Assembly (NCBI RefSeq): GCF_018141445.1
Contig: NZ_CP058649.1
Span: 5,537,001-5,601,000, forward strand
DNA from: Vallitalea pronyensis
GTDB lineage: Bacteria; Bacillota; Clostridia; Lachnospirales; Vallitaleaceae
Direction of reading: 5' to 3'
Length of the DNA: 64,000 nucleotides
Shown here: positions 17,729 through 26,587 of the stretch, piece after piece
Position numbering within the stretch: position 1 is the stretch's first letter
Layout of the letters: each line of letters begins with the position of its first letter
Made by a program: the position numbers and the translations under genes
Notes under the pieces: generated by a model
Told to the model about the DNA's origin: nothing
What the model saw: the letters and a program-made list of their open reading frames with translations, nothing else
The model's database searches: none

Positions 17729-18325
17729 TTAGTATACAGTACCATCTCCACTTATTCTTACACCATCTACACTTTTATATTTAAAGTAATGACCTATATC
17801 TTGTTGACATGCAACCCCCCATGATAATACATCATCTAAATAAAAAGTGTCACTAGTATATAAAGAACCATCTTCCTTATACATATAAACTTTCAGGTTT
17901 TGATCTTGATTAGGTTCAAATTTATGATAAATGGCGTACCCTGTAGAAGATATTAAATCCGTTGGAGGATCGGTATATATATAACTTGAGTATATATATG
18001 AACTCATTGAATATGAAAATGAACGACTCCCATCACCTCTAATAGCCCAGGTACTAGTAGGTATGTTAATCCCACGAACTGAAGCATCAAAGTTTGTGGT
18101 TAACAAATTGCTGATTAAATGATTTTGATCTTTAAGTAAAATTTTAGGTGTTACTACTTCTGGACTCTTTCTGATAAGACCAGCTTCTTCATAGGCTCTA
18201 ATATTCTCTTCACCTTTTACTATAATAAATGTAGGATCTGATTGTTTATCATTTGTAGCAGCACTTGTAGATATACTAGTTAAGAATAACATTGTACACA
18301 AAGTAAAGACCATTAATTTTTTCAT
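17729..18325 (-). CDS. Secreted protein of unknown function, copy 2
   Basis: A 198-residue protein with a classical signal peptide (MKKLMVFTLCTMLFLTSISTSA, cleavage probably after A22 or A23). The mature part begins with a charged helix-like segment (FIIVKGEENIRAYEEAGLI). It ends in a beta-rich region with the Ser/Tyr-rich stretch SFSYSMSSYIYSSYIYTDP and a carbohydrate-binding-like pattern (STGYAIYHKFEP, LKVYMYKEDGSL). I do not recognise a family. It is a tandem paralogue of 18408-19007, the two sharing most residues across the whole length. It sits upstream of the ECF sigma operon and could be an outer-surface or regulon member. Confidence 0.8.
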   Translation of the reverse strand: MKKLMVFTLCTMLFLTSISTSAATNDKQSDPTFIIVKGEENIRAYEEAGLIRKSPEVVTPKILLKDQNHLISNLLTTNFDASVRGINIPTSTWAIRGDGSRSFSYSMSSYIYSSYIYTDPPTDLISSTGYAIYHKFEPNQDQNLKVYMYKEDGSLYTSDTFYLDDVLSWGVACQQDIGHYFKYKSVDGVRISGDGTVY

Positions 18326-18407
18326 TTAAATTCCTCCTTTTAAACTTATATATGTATTTTATTAAACATTCATTTAATTAGGTTAGTGATATTTTCCTCC
18401 TAATATT

Positions 18408-19007
18408 TTAGTATACTGAACCATCTCCACTTATACTTTTACCGTCGTCACTTTTATACTTAAAGTAATAACTCTTATCTGGTTCACACGCCATTCCCAA
18501 TGTTGACACATCATCTAAATTATCAAGTAACATACTCGTAAACAATGAACCATCTTCATTATACATATAAATTTTCAATTGTTGAACTTGATCAGGCTCA
18601 AAATAATGATATATTGCATATCCAGTGGATGATATTAAACATGGTTCAGGATCAGTATATATATAATTTGAGTATATATATGAACTCATTGAATATGAAA
18701 ATGAGCGGCTTCCATCACCCCTAATCGACCAAGAACTAGTTGGTATACTACCACCACGAATTGAAGCCTCAATGCCTGCATTTATCATACTATTGGTTGA
18801 CCAATTTTGGTCATTAAGTAAAATTTTAGGTGTTGATACTTCTGGACGTTTTTTAATAAGTCCAGCTTCTTCATAAGCTTTAATATTTTCTTCACCTTTT
18901 ACAAAAATAAATACAGAGTTAGATTGTTTATCATTTATAGCAGCAGTAGCAGTTACTCCAGTTAATAATAAGATTGAGCACATAGTAAAAACAATTAGTT
19001 TCTTCAT
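18408..19007 (-). CDS. Secreted protein of unknown function, copy 1
   Basis: A 199-residue signal-peptide protein (MKKLIVFTMCSILLLTGVTATA) very similar to its downstream neighbour: FIFVKGEENIKAYEEAGLI, SFSYSMSSYIYSNYIYTDP, STGYAIYHYFEP. The stretch encoding the Tyr-rich segment is almost identical in DNA between copies, while the ends differ, suggesting duplication with later divergence or gene conversion. The longest frame starts 11 codons earlier, but GAGGAGG lies 6 nt before the ATG used here. The next gene follows after 82 nt. Function unknown. Confidence 0.8.
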   Translation of the reverse strand: MKKLIVFTMCSILLLTGVTATAAINDKQSNSVFIFVKGEENIKAYEEAGLIKKRPEVSTPKILLNDQNWSTNSMINAGIEASIRGGSIPTSSWSIRGDGSRSFSYSMSSYIYSNYIYTDPEPCLISSTGYAIYHYFEPDQVQQLKIYMYNEDGSLFTSMLLDNLDDVSTLGMACEPDKSYYFKYKSDDGKSISGDGSVY

Positions 19008-19471
19008 TTGTATTTCCTCCTCATCAAAAAAAATATACAATACCAGCAGTCTTTCATAGATGTAACTATATTAAGCAACAATAATTGTCACAATGTATTA
19101 TGTAATCATGCAGTTAACTAGATAAATAAAATACAAATATCACCTTTAGTTTTTTATGTCATTTATTTGGCTGATTTTATTACATACACCTCTTTCATTT
19201 TTTGACTTAATAGTATTATATATCTTTTTAATCATACTGTAAATAACATAATTATTAAATATTGCAAAATAAAACTAATAATTCTAATTAAATTATAATA
19301 TTTAAATTATTTTATTGATTAGAGCTAATCAATATTCGTGTATATCCCAAATAAATAGTCTACCTTTTTCATAGGCATACAAGAATGGCTATCTCACAAA
19401 GCAATACATTTGCTTTATGGACAGCCGTTTTTTATATATTGGATTACTTAAAAGGAACAAACCCAACATAA
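19008..19471. other. 464-nt AT-rich intergenic region with one hairpin
   Basis: The right end (19385-19426) forms a hairpin with AGGCTGTCC-like and AAAGCAA arms around a short loop, next to a T run on the plus side. On the minus strand its G-T wobbles pair better, so it is probably the terminator of the lipoprotein gene at 19472. The rest is very AT-rich and should contain the promoter of the tandem secreted-protein genes; I could not fix the boxes. Confidence 0.5.
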
Positions 19472-19963
19472 TTAATCCTTACTTGCTACCTCCACATACC
19501 CTACATCCTTATATACCTTCACCAATTTATCATACATAACCTCATAATCGTCGTTGACGATGTCCTGCATATAAGCAGCGCTTGTTTCTTCTTCTAGAAT
19601 CCCCTTTAGCTGGGTGGCTTCATAATTGATTTCAATGATTTTGCTTAGGACATGATCTTTTATTTCGTAGTCATAAAGATAATTCTCAAAACCAATGGCA
19701 TCATAGCCTTCTTTTTCTTCTTCCGACATATCCTTTAACAAGGATTCACTGTCCTCATCACCCTCGATTTCTTCTTCTACCACTGTTTTACTCACAATAC
19801 CATCATGATGGTAGATGGTTACTGTTGATTTGATTGCTAGGGTATGGGCTCCCACGGGTAACTCAGGCTCCTCTACTTGAAGGACGGTTTTCTCTTCTTT
19901 ACGGGTGTTGCATCCTGCCATCATTACCATTGCTATTAATAATATACACACTATTTTTCTCAT
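19472..19963 (-). CDS. Small lipoprotein of unknown function
   Basis: A 163-residue protein with a lipoprotein signal peptide: a hydrophobic stretch, then the lipobox MMAGC with Cys18 as the lipidated residue. The mature part is acidic (EEIEGDEDSESLLKDMSEEEKEGYDAIG) and has no Cys. I do not recognise a family; the fold may resemble small DUF1307-type lipoproteins, which is a guess. It lies 175 nt after a solute-binding lipoprotein gene and may be its own unit. Confidence 0.75.
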   Translation of the reverse strand: MRKIVCILLIAMVMMAGCNTRKEEKTVLQVEEPELPVGAHTLAIKSTVTIYHHDGIVSKTVVEEEIEGDEDSESLLKDMSEEEKEGYDAIGFENYLYDYEIKDHVLSKIIEINYEATQLKGILEEETSAAYMQDIVNDDYEVMYDKLVKVYKDVGYVEVASKD

Positions 19964-20137
19964 CTAATGCCTCCTTATTGTATTATCTAGAAACGTCTTT
20001 TATACGAATAAATCTAACATCCTATATCCATTATCAACTTGTCATCAGTACGCTTATTATGCTATAATCATGTACTATTATCAAGCTTTTTGATTTTACT
20101 TATACATTTCCTTGTCTATCTTGTCCGATTGTTAAAC

Positions 20138-21361
20138 CTATTCTGTCTGTTGTGTAATTAACTGATAATCTTTCACTAATCGATCAATTTCATACAGGGT
20201 GGTGTTCATATCATTAATACCTAAGAGGTATTTGTGCACACTTAACTGAATGGTATCGGATAACTCATCGTAAGATGGTGATACAGGTCTGGTGATGGAT
20301 GTCATCAGTGCATTTCTTACGCTCTCATATTGGAGAATTCCATCTTTTTCGAAGACCGCTTCATCGATAAGTAATGCGCTATGTGTGGGGATATAACCTT
20401 CAGATGCCATAATCTTCTGCCCTTCAATACCTGTGGCAAAAGTAAGGAATTCCCAAGCCCCATCCTTATTTTGAGTATGTTGATTAATCCCTAACAGGTA
20501 ACCACCAACAACGCCTCCATAAGGCAACGGTGCAATGCCCACTTGTTCCATTTTAATGGCGGAGTTATTGCTATTAATCAATTGATACTGATAGGACCAA
20601 TTTCTTGAAAAAACGGCTTTACCTTGTACAAAAGCATCATGGGTTTGATTTTCTGTATAATTGAGAATATCTTCTGGCGTGTAGTCTGCATCCACAAATG
20701 TTTTCATAGTTTCCAGTCCTTTTTTCACACTGCGTAAGGAATCTGTGAACTCTGTCACATTCACCGTCAACCCCTCATAAGCACCCGATTGAAAGACAAA
20801 CCCTGTATCTGTTCCACCTTCCCCTTGATACCGCTTAGACAGTTTCGCTAAATCACTGTACATGTAGTTGCCGCTATCCAGTACACTGGCTTCCATTTCT
20901 TGAATAAGGTCTTTTCGATAATACAGTAAACCAATATTTTGATAATAGGGAATAGCGTATTGTTTCTCCATGTAGCGGCCTGCTTCCATAATCCCTCTGC
21001 TGTAATCACCTATAGTAATACCGTCATCACCCATGTAATTATCTAGGGGTTCAATATAGCCTCTATGAGCAAATTCCCCAATCCAAGTTACATCAAGAGA
21101 CAGCACGTCATATTTGGTATTGGCTTCTGATAATAATGTGTGTAATTGTTCATAATTCTGCCTTACATCAGGGGGTAATGTTACCCATTCAACATGATAG
21201 ACTTCCTGGGAAGCATTATAGGTATCGATGAGCCTTTTGGTTGCTGGTGTAGCGTCTTCAATGGCTGCAAATGTAATCTGTTTCTTAACTTCAGCCTCTG
21301 AACAACCTGTTGTGGTTATCACCATTAAAACAGTCAAAATAAGTACAAGGGGTGTTCTCAT
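20138..21361 (-). CDS. Extracellular solute-binding lipoprotein, family 1 (sugar type)
   Basis: A 407-residue lipoprotein (lipobox ITTTGCSE). The fold is that of maltose/trehalose-type binding proteins: YDVLSLDVTWIGEFAHRGYIEPL, AIPYYQNIGLLYYRKDL, and a C-terminal RPVSPSYDELSDTIQ typical of the ThuE/MalE branch. It would bind a sugar outside the membrane for an ABC importer, but no permease or ATPase gene is nearby, so it is an orphan. AAAGGAGA is only 2 nt before the first ATG and 8 nt before the second, which I use. Confidence 0.85.
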   Translation of the reverse strand: MRTPLVLILTVLMVITTTGCSEAEVKKQITFAAIEDATPATKRLIDTYNASQEVYHVEWVTLPPDVRQNYEQLHTLLSEANTKYDVLSLDVTWIGEFAHRGYIEPLDNYMGDDGITIGDYSRGIMEAGRYMEKQYAIPYYQNIGLLYYRKDLIQEMEASVLDSGNYMYSDLAKLSKRYQGEGGTDTGFVFQSGAYEGLTVNVTEFTDSLRSVKKGLETMKTFVDADYTPEDILNYTENQTHDAFVQGKAVFSRNWSYQYQLINSNNSAIKMEQVGIAPLPYGGVVGGYLLGINQHTQNKDGAWEFLTFATGIEGQKIMASEGYIPTHSALLIDEAVFEKDGILQYESVRNALMTSITRPVSPSYDELSDTIQLSVHKYLLGINDMNTTLYEIDRLVKDYQLITQQTE

Positions 21362-21387
21362 GTTCATTCTCCTTTTGCTCTTATGAA

Positions 21388-21428
21388 TAAAAAGACTATC
21401 CGTTTATATGCACTATAAGCAGACAGCC
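21388..21428 (-). terminator. Terminator of the ArsR/MFS operon
   Basis: On the minus strand GGCTGTCTGCTTATA pairs with TATAAACGGATAGTC, using several G-U pairs and one mismatch, and TTTTTATTC follows. The wobble pairs work only in the minus transcript, which fixes the orientation. Confidence 0.78.
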
Positions 21429-21581
21429 TTTTTTCAATCATACGTCTTATCCGTAGAGTACTCATTACATTATATACATCATCACAGAAATGCATTGCCC
21501 TAAAGCCCTGAAGAAACAATACCTTATGCCTCACCGTATAAGACGATCGTCATTATTTAGTTTTTTTCACTTCATACAAAT

Positions 21582-22616
21582 TTATTCATCAACAATATCC
21601 GATGTCATATTTGCCATCAGTTTTTTGAATTTTTCTTTATTCAAACGATAGTATAAGCGTTTATGTGGACCTGCTTCCACACTGATAATCCCTAATGTGG
21701 ATATTTTTTTCAGATGATAACTCATAGTGGCTGTGGTTATGCCCATATGATCTGCTAATTCTTTGCTATACCATGCCCGTTTTCCCAATAGTTCAATAAT
21801 GTCATAGCGTTTATCGTCGGAAAGGGTTTTTAGCAGGTCTTTATAATCTTCTCGTTTCATGTTCTTATTATAGCGCTGTTCTAAGAGGAAACCGTATAAT
21901 ATGCTTAATGCATCCTTTTCTATTTTTAAACTACAAGTAAGCTCCCCATAATAGCTCAGGTACAAATGTACTGTTTTACCTTGTATCACTTCTTTATCTA
22001 CTAACAAAATCATGTTTTCAAAAAAAGTATTCGGGTCTTCCTCAAGGAGTTGTTGATGTTCTTTTAATTTCTTCTGTATAATCTCATTAACTTTATCCCG
22101 CCTTGGTAAAAGAAACAGCGTGTAAAAACTCTCTAAGGTATTGGTAAGACGTTCTTTTACTTCTTGTGGGTACTTGATATAATCCATGTACAGCCCTGGG
22201 TCATCCCCATCGGTTTGATCGTCTTTAAAGTGATCTTCTATGGCTATTCGCTGTTGTTCACGATCCATATTTTCAATACCTTCAATGTCCAGAGCCTGAT
22301 AAATAAGTGCAAGAAACCCTTCCACATCAAGCGCTCTAAGGTAGTTGAAAAAACTAGGAACGTCTTGTATACCTTGCTCTAAGGCATCATAGACCACACT
22401 GAATAACCCTCGAACCATGTTACCGCAGAGGTATTCAATGTCACGATGAAGAATGGGATTAATATGATCTTTTACATGTTGAATATACCCTTGAATATCC
22501 TTGGTCAATTCAAATCGGTTGACTAAATCATGTTTATTGTATTCGTCTTCTCTTATATAGCGTTTTATAGCAAAGTGTAAATCCACAATTTCATTATATT
22601 GGATACTGACGTCCAT
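21582..22616 (-). CDS. ArsR-type winged-helix transcriptional repressor
   Basis: A 344-residue protein with a long N-terminal helical domain (about 1-260) and a C-terminal winged helix: DDKRYDIIELLGKRAWYSKELADHMGITTATMSYHLKKISTLGIISVEAGPHKR is the ArsR/HTH_20 pattern. The large N-terminal part may bind a ligand and is not recognised. It follows an MFS exporter gene by 15 nt in the same operon. Repeated ATGTT-N5-AACAT-like sites in the operon promoter (23941-23978) fit autoregulation by this protein. It probably derepresses the exporter when a toxic compound or signal binds. Confidence 0.82.
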   Translation of the reverse strand: MDVSIQYNEIVDLHFAIKRYIREDEYNKHDLVNRFELTKDIQGYIQHVKDHINPILHRDIEYLCGNMVRGLFSVVYDALEQGIQDVPSFFNYLRALDVEGFLALIYQALDIEGIENMDREQQRIAIEDHFKDDQTDGDDPGLYMDYIKYPQEVKERLTNTLESFYTLFLLPRRDKVNEIIQKKLKEHQQLLEEDPNTFFENMILLVDKEVIQGKTVHLYLSYYGELTCSLKIEKDALSILYGFLLEQRYNKNMKREDYKDLLKTLSDDKRYDIIELLGKRAWYSKELADHMGITTATMSYHLKKISTLGIISVEAGPHKRLYYRLNKEKFKKLMANMTSDIVDE

Positions 22617-22631
22617 CTTACCACTCCATAT

Positions 22632-23906
22632 CTATTCTACAGGCACGGGTTCTTCACGAAAAGACGGCTCCTTTTTAGCTAAACCTTTGAATTTCCAGCC
22701 AAATAAGACGCCCATAAGGATCATAACCATACCTGCATATATTATTATAATCGAAGTTGGCACGAAATCAAGTAATAATCCGTGGATTAAGAAGCCAAGG
22801 GGTGAAATGGCACTTGCAATGGTAGTGATTAAGGACATCACCCTTCCACGGTATTGATTTTCTGTTGATTCTTGAATATAGGTCATAAACGGAACGTTTA
22901 TAATGACCAGTAAACAGCCCATGATGAAGAAGACGATACCATAATAAATAGCTGTAAAATTTGGTATTGCCATGAGTTCAGTGAAGATCAGAGGTATAGC
23001 AAATAGGCCTGATAGACATCCAAGACCCACCGTCAAAAATGCTAACCGATTGGCTTTAAACTTCCCTAGCTTTTTGGCAAAGCCCAGAGACACAACCAGA
23101 GCTCCAATGCTAAACGTAGCTTCTACAATACCAAAAGCTTCATCGGATATAGGGTATTGAACCACAAGTATATGGGGTATCGCCACGTTAATCACCGTAA
23201 AAATAAAATTCAGAACCAATGCACCCTGTATCACAATCATAATGGTAGTTTTGGTTTTTAAATAAGCAAAACCTTCTTTAATATCTTCTATAAATGTCAT
23301 CTCTTTCTCAACAATTTTTTCCCCTTGCTTCTTTACTTTCCAATAGAAATCAATGAAAGCTTCTGAACATGTGGAAAGCAAGAAAGAGACCCCATTAAAT
23401 AAAATGAAAAGTGTAGGAGATATAAGCGCATAGACAGCTCCCCCAATAACAGGGGCTACAATTAGAGAAACACTGTTAATGGCTTGGTTATAAGCATTCA
23501 CTTTACCTAAGCTGTCATCATCTACGAGATTCGGTAATGCCGCATCAAAGCTTGTTGCAAATAATGAATTAAAGATAGAAAGAAAGACGGAAGCTAAATA
23601 GATAATCCATATCTGAAGCCCATAGATCTGACTGAGTAAAAGCGCTCCAAACATGACCACACCACTTAGAAAGTCCGTGATCAGTACAATACGTTTTCTA
23701 TCAAAACGGTCAGCAATAACCCCTCCAATGGGTGTGAAAACCAGCGCTGGTACAGTATAAACTAAAATACTAATGGAGAAATTAAGGGCTGAACCTGTCA
23801 CCTTCAATATGTATAGACTCATAGCAAAACCGTATATACGTGTCCCTAATAACGATACCAGTTTTCCTAGTAAAAACAGGATCATATTCTTGTTTGATTT
23901 ATTCAT
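22632..23906 (-). CDS. MFS efflux transporter
   Basis: A 424-residue 12-helix major facilitator of the MefA/Tet-like drug-export branch. GGVIADRFDRKRIVLITD is motif A between helices 2 and 3, and YIQESTENQYRGRVMSLITT is the loop characteristic of the group. Substrate is unknown; the name does not imply resistance. It is the first gene of a two-gene operon with the ArsR-type regulator. A GAGGAGG ribosome binding site lies 11 nt before the ATG. Confidence 0.83.
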   Translation of the reverse strand: MNKSNKNMILFLLGKLVSLLGTRIYGFAMSLYILKVTGSALNFSISILVYTVPALVFTPIGGVIADRFDRKRIVLITDFLSGVVMFGALLLSQIYGLQIWIIYLASVFLSIFNSLFATSFDAALPNLVDDDSLGKVNAYNQAINSVSLIVAPVIGGAVYALISPTLFILFNGVSFLLSTCSEAFIDFYWKVKKQGEKIVEKEMTFIEDIKEGFAYLKTKTTIMIVIQGALVLNFIFTVINVAIPHILVVQYPISDEAFGIVEATFSIGALVVSLGFAKKLGKFKANRLAFLTVGLGCLSGLFAIPLIFTELMAIPNFTAIYYGIVFFIMGCLLVIINVPFMTYIQESTENQYRGRVMSLITTIASAISPLGFLIHGLLLDFVPTSIIIIYAGMVMILMGVLFGWKFKGLAKKEPSFREEPVPVE

Positions 23907-23940
23907 GTTTCTAAATACCTCCTCATCCTTATTATGTCAA

Positions 23941-23990
23941 ATGTTCATCTAATATATTTATATTATATGTTCATCTAACATAAAAGTCAA
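23941..23990 (-). promoter_or_regulatory. Promoter and repressor sites of the MFS-ArsR operon
   Basis: On the minus strand TTGACT (23990-23985), a 17-nt spacer and TATAAT (23967-23962) form a near-consensus promoter. The site ATGTT-CATCT-AACAT (plus strand, 23967-23981) fills the spacer. A second copy, ATGTT-CATCT-AATAT, lies just downstream of the -10 box (23941-23955). Both would block RNA polymerase when bound. Confidence 0.75.
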
Positions 23991-24131
23991 TACTTTTTTT
24001 ATGATGGTGTTAAATCCCTCTATTCCATCTCAAAAAATAGTAAACTGCTCACATTAAAATCAAGTACCTTCATTACCTATAACGCGTGTAATCAGGTAAA
24101 AAGCCTTACTATCATCTTGAATCTGTACAAT

Positions 24132-24189
24132 AAAAAAAAGACCATCTCTCTTATCCACACGTGTTCGTAGTTGATAAGAAAGATAATCT
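24132..24189 (-). terminator. Terminator of the psuK-psuG operon
   Basis: On the minus strand AGATTATCTTTCTTATC (24189-24173) pairs over all 17 positions, with G-U pairs, with GATAAGAGAGATGGTCT, and eight T follow. A third ArsR-type half-match, ATGTT-AGATG-AAC, lies just to its right at 24199-24211. Confidence 0.88.
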
Positions 24190-24221
24190 TTTATATTTAT
24201 GTTAGATGAACCTTTGACACC

Positions 24222-25139
24222 CTATGACATGTGACACAATTCCTTTGCAATCATGGTCGCCACACGTGCGTTGTTATAGACGAGCTGTTTATTGGCATAA
24301 AGGCTTTTACCCTCTGTGATATCAAGAATAGCAGATAAGATAAATGGTGTAATCTCCTTGCCTCGTATGCCCTTAGCTTCTGCATCTGCTACCGCTTCAT
24401 CAATGACCTTGTTAATATAAGATTCTTCTAGGGCATATTCTTCGGGTATAGGGTTAGCGATGACCATTCCCCCTACGAGTTTCAAGTGTTCTTTTACTTT
24501 AATTGCCTCAGCAATAACCTTGGCTGACTCACCGTTATAATCCACAGAAAAGCCGCTTGTTCGTGTATAAAATGCAGGAAAATCATCCGTTTGATAACCA
24601 ATGACAGGCACCCCATGGGTCTCCAAATACTCTAAGGTTAAGCCAATATCCAAGATGGATTTTGCCCCTGCACATACAACAGCAACATTGGTTTGAGCCA
24701 ACTCCATTAAGTCAGCGGATATATCAAATGTAGTTTGCGCATTGCGATGAACCCCACCGATGCCCCCTGTTGCAAATACCTTAATACCTGCCAGTTCAGC
24801 AATCATCATGGTGGTTGCTACTGTTGTGGCACCGTCTAGTTTCTTAGCAAGAATCATCGGGATATCTCTTCGACTGGCTTTTAAAATGGACAGACCTGTT
24901 TTTCCAAAGTAGTTCAGTTCTTCATCTGTAAGCCCTACTTTCATACGACCACCAATAATGGCGATGGTAGCTGGTGTGCCGCCTGCTTGACGTATTTCCT
25001 CTTCGCATCGTTTTGCACTTTCCACGTTCTCTGGATAGGACATACCATGGGAAATAATGGTAGATTCCAGTGCTACGACAGGTCGATCGTTATCTATGGC
25101 GTCTTTAACTTCTGGACAAATATCTAAATAATTTAACAT
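24222..25139 (-). CDS. psuG: Pseudouridine-5'-phosphate glycosidase
   Basis: A 305-residue PsuG. Signatures are VVALESTIISHGMSYPENVE, the catalytic-lysine region PATIAIIGGRMKVGL, KASRRDIPMILAK, ATGGIGGVHRNA and CAGAKSILDIGLTLEYLETHGVPVIGY. It splits the C-C glycosidic bond of pseudouridine 5'-phosphate into uracil and ribose 5-phosphate, using a Mn ion and a lysine Schiff base. It overlaps psuK by 7 nt, so kinase and glycosidase are co-translated. Uracil and ribose phosphate join the nucleoside salvage routes found further right. Confidence 0.95.
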   Translation of the reverse strand: MLNYLDICPEVKDAIDNDRPVVALESTIISHGMSYPENVESAKRCEEEIRQAGGTPATIAIIGGRMKVGLTDEELNYFGKTGLSILKASRRDIPMILAKKLDGATTVATTMMIAELAGIKVFATGGIGGVHRNAQTTFDISADLMELAQTNVAVVCAGAKSILDIGLTLEYLETHGVPVIGYQTDDFPAFYTRTSGFSVDYNGESAKVIAEAIKVKEHLKLVGGMVIANPIPEEYALEESYINKVIDEAVADAEAKGIRGKEITPFILSAILDITEGKSLYANKQLVYNNARVATMIAKELCHMS

Positions 25140-26227
25140 ATTGTCATCTCCTTAACTATTTTATGAATGGTATCTGCCTGCATATGAGGGCTGACTGTTT
25201 CTTGGTGTTGTAATGCCAATATGGCTGCTGCTGTTGAGAATTTAGCAATCTCCACTGTTGGCTCATCATACAAGGTGCCATGGATAATACCTGCCATAAA
25301 AGCGTCACCTGCTCCAGTAGCATTGACCACTTTTATCTTAGGTGAGGCCAATAGCCCTCCTTGGCGGCGGTCTTTATAATACACACCATCACTACCAAGA
25401 GTGATAAACACCCGTTCTACACCTTCATCAATAAAATACTGTGCAAGCTTAGGTAAATCGTCATGATTCTGAATGGTCATATCGGATAGAAACTGGGCTT
25501 CAAGACGATTGAGTTTAATGGTATGAAAGCCACCAATCATATCCTTGACACCACGAGATTTCTTAATGGATACTGGATCAAGTAGAATCTTACTGTCTTT
25601 AAAGGTATGCAAAATATATGCAATGACATCTTCAGGCACACATGCGTCTACTACAATGACCTCTGAATTTTTCAACACATGGGATTTACCCTTAATGAAT
25701 TCTATTGTCATACGGTCCATAATATGCATGTCGGATAGAGCCATGGCCATGTCACCATCTACATCCATGATGGCTAAGTATACCGAGGCATTGGCATCAG
25801 GCAGTACCAATACATGTTCCATATCAATACCCACTTGATTACACTCTTCAAGAAGCCTTTTACTATTGGCATCGCCACCTGTGGCTGTAATCAGTTTGGT
25901 ATCAATACCCAGTCGTGCCATGTTCTCAGCGATATTGCGCCCAACGCCTCCAAGGCATATTTTCACTTCTCCTGGGTTGGAATCCCGCTGGATAAGCTTC
26001 TCTTTTGTAAAGCCTTGAATATCCAGATTGGCAGCACCCACTACTGTCACATAATCCGTTTTATTCATCACGTAGCCGCGCCCTCGTATATAACCTTTTT
26101 TAATCAAGTTTGTAATATGGACCCCTACGGAAGAACGTGTTATATTTAATGTTTCACCAATCTCTTTCTGGGAGATCAGAGGATTTTTCTTAATTAATTC
26201 CAATATTTCTTTCTCACGTCCAGTCAC
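25133..26227 (-). CDS. psuK: PfkB-family pseudouridine kinase with N-terminal winged helix
   Basis: A 364-residue fusion. Residues 1-55 form a winged helix (GREKEILELIKKNPLISQKEIGETLNITRSSVGVHI), and from about residue 58 there is a PfkB sugar kinase (VTVVGAANLDIQGF, GGVGRNIAENMARLG, and the C-terminal signature VNATGAGDAFMAG with the catalytic Asp). It phosphorylates pseudouridine at O5'. The fused DNA-binding domain suggests it also senses the substrate and regulates its own operon. GTG start: AGGAGG lies about 7 nt upstream, whereas the longest frame starts before that site. Confidence 0.9.
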   Translation of the reverse strand: MTGREKEILELIKKNPLISQKEIGETLNITRSSVGVHITNLIKKGYIRGRGYVMNKTDYVTVVGAANLDIQGFTKEKLIQRDSNPGEVKICLGGVGRNIAENMARLGIDTKLITATGGDANSKRLLEECNQVGIDMEHVLVLPDANASVYLAIMDVDGDMAMALSDMHIMDRMTIEFIKGKSHVLKNSEVIVVDACVPEDVIAYILHTFKDSKILLDPVSIKKSRGVKDMIGGFHTIKLNRLEAQFLSDMTIQNHDDLPKLAQYFIDEGVERVFITLGSDGVYYKDRRQGGLLASPKIKVVNATGAGDAFMAGIIHGTLYDEPTVEIAKFSTAAAILALQHQETVSPHMQADTIHKIVKEMTIC

Positions 26228-26274
26228 CTGTTGTCCTCCTTTTATTTTACGCAAGCTTAACTTAAACTTTACTT

Positions 26275-26294
26275 ATTATATAAGCATGTGCTTA
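26275..26294 (-). promoter_or_regulatory. Probable psuKG promoter -10 and palindromic operator
   Basis: TATAAT on the minus strand (26280-26275) is directly preceded by the palindrome TAAGCA-TG-TGCTTA (26281-26294). The -35 box is poor. A regulator, perhaps PsuK itself through its winged helix, could bind here. Confidence 0.45.
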
Positions 26295-26587
26295 CTAAAT
26301 TATCATAACACTAATCGCATTGGATTGCAAGGGTTATTATGTTAGGAAATTATCCTTAGCACAAATGAGAACGCACCGTTCGTCCGTGGCTCGTAGCTCC
26401 ATTTTCCCCTTTACTATATTCACTCGGTATTTTCATCATACCTTGTGTATGCATTTTATTGTAGTCGACAAAAAAAGCCTAAGTAAACATCCATTTACTT
26501 AGGCTCTATGAAATCTTATCATGATTTATGTTTTATACAACGTTAGGGCGAAATTAAGTACTTTATTCCCAACAGAAAATAGGGTAA
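26295..26587. other. Intergenic region with the URO-D operon terminator
   Basis: Apart from the hairpin at 26470-26505 and the upstream part of the psuK promoter, I see no gene or repeat in this stretch. Confidence 0.4.
26470..26505 (-). terminator. Terminator of the URO-D-like operon
   Basis: Perfect 12-bp stem AGCCTAAGTAAA / TTTACTTAGGCT with a 6-nt loop; on the minus strand it is followed by a run of T. Confidence 0.9.
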
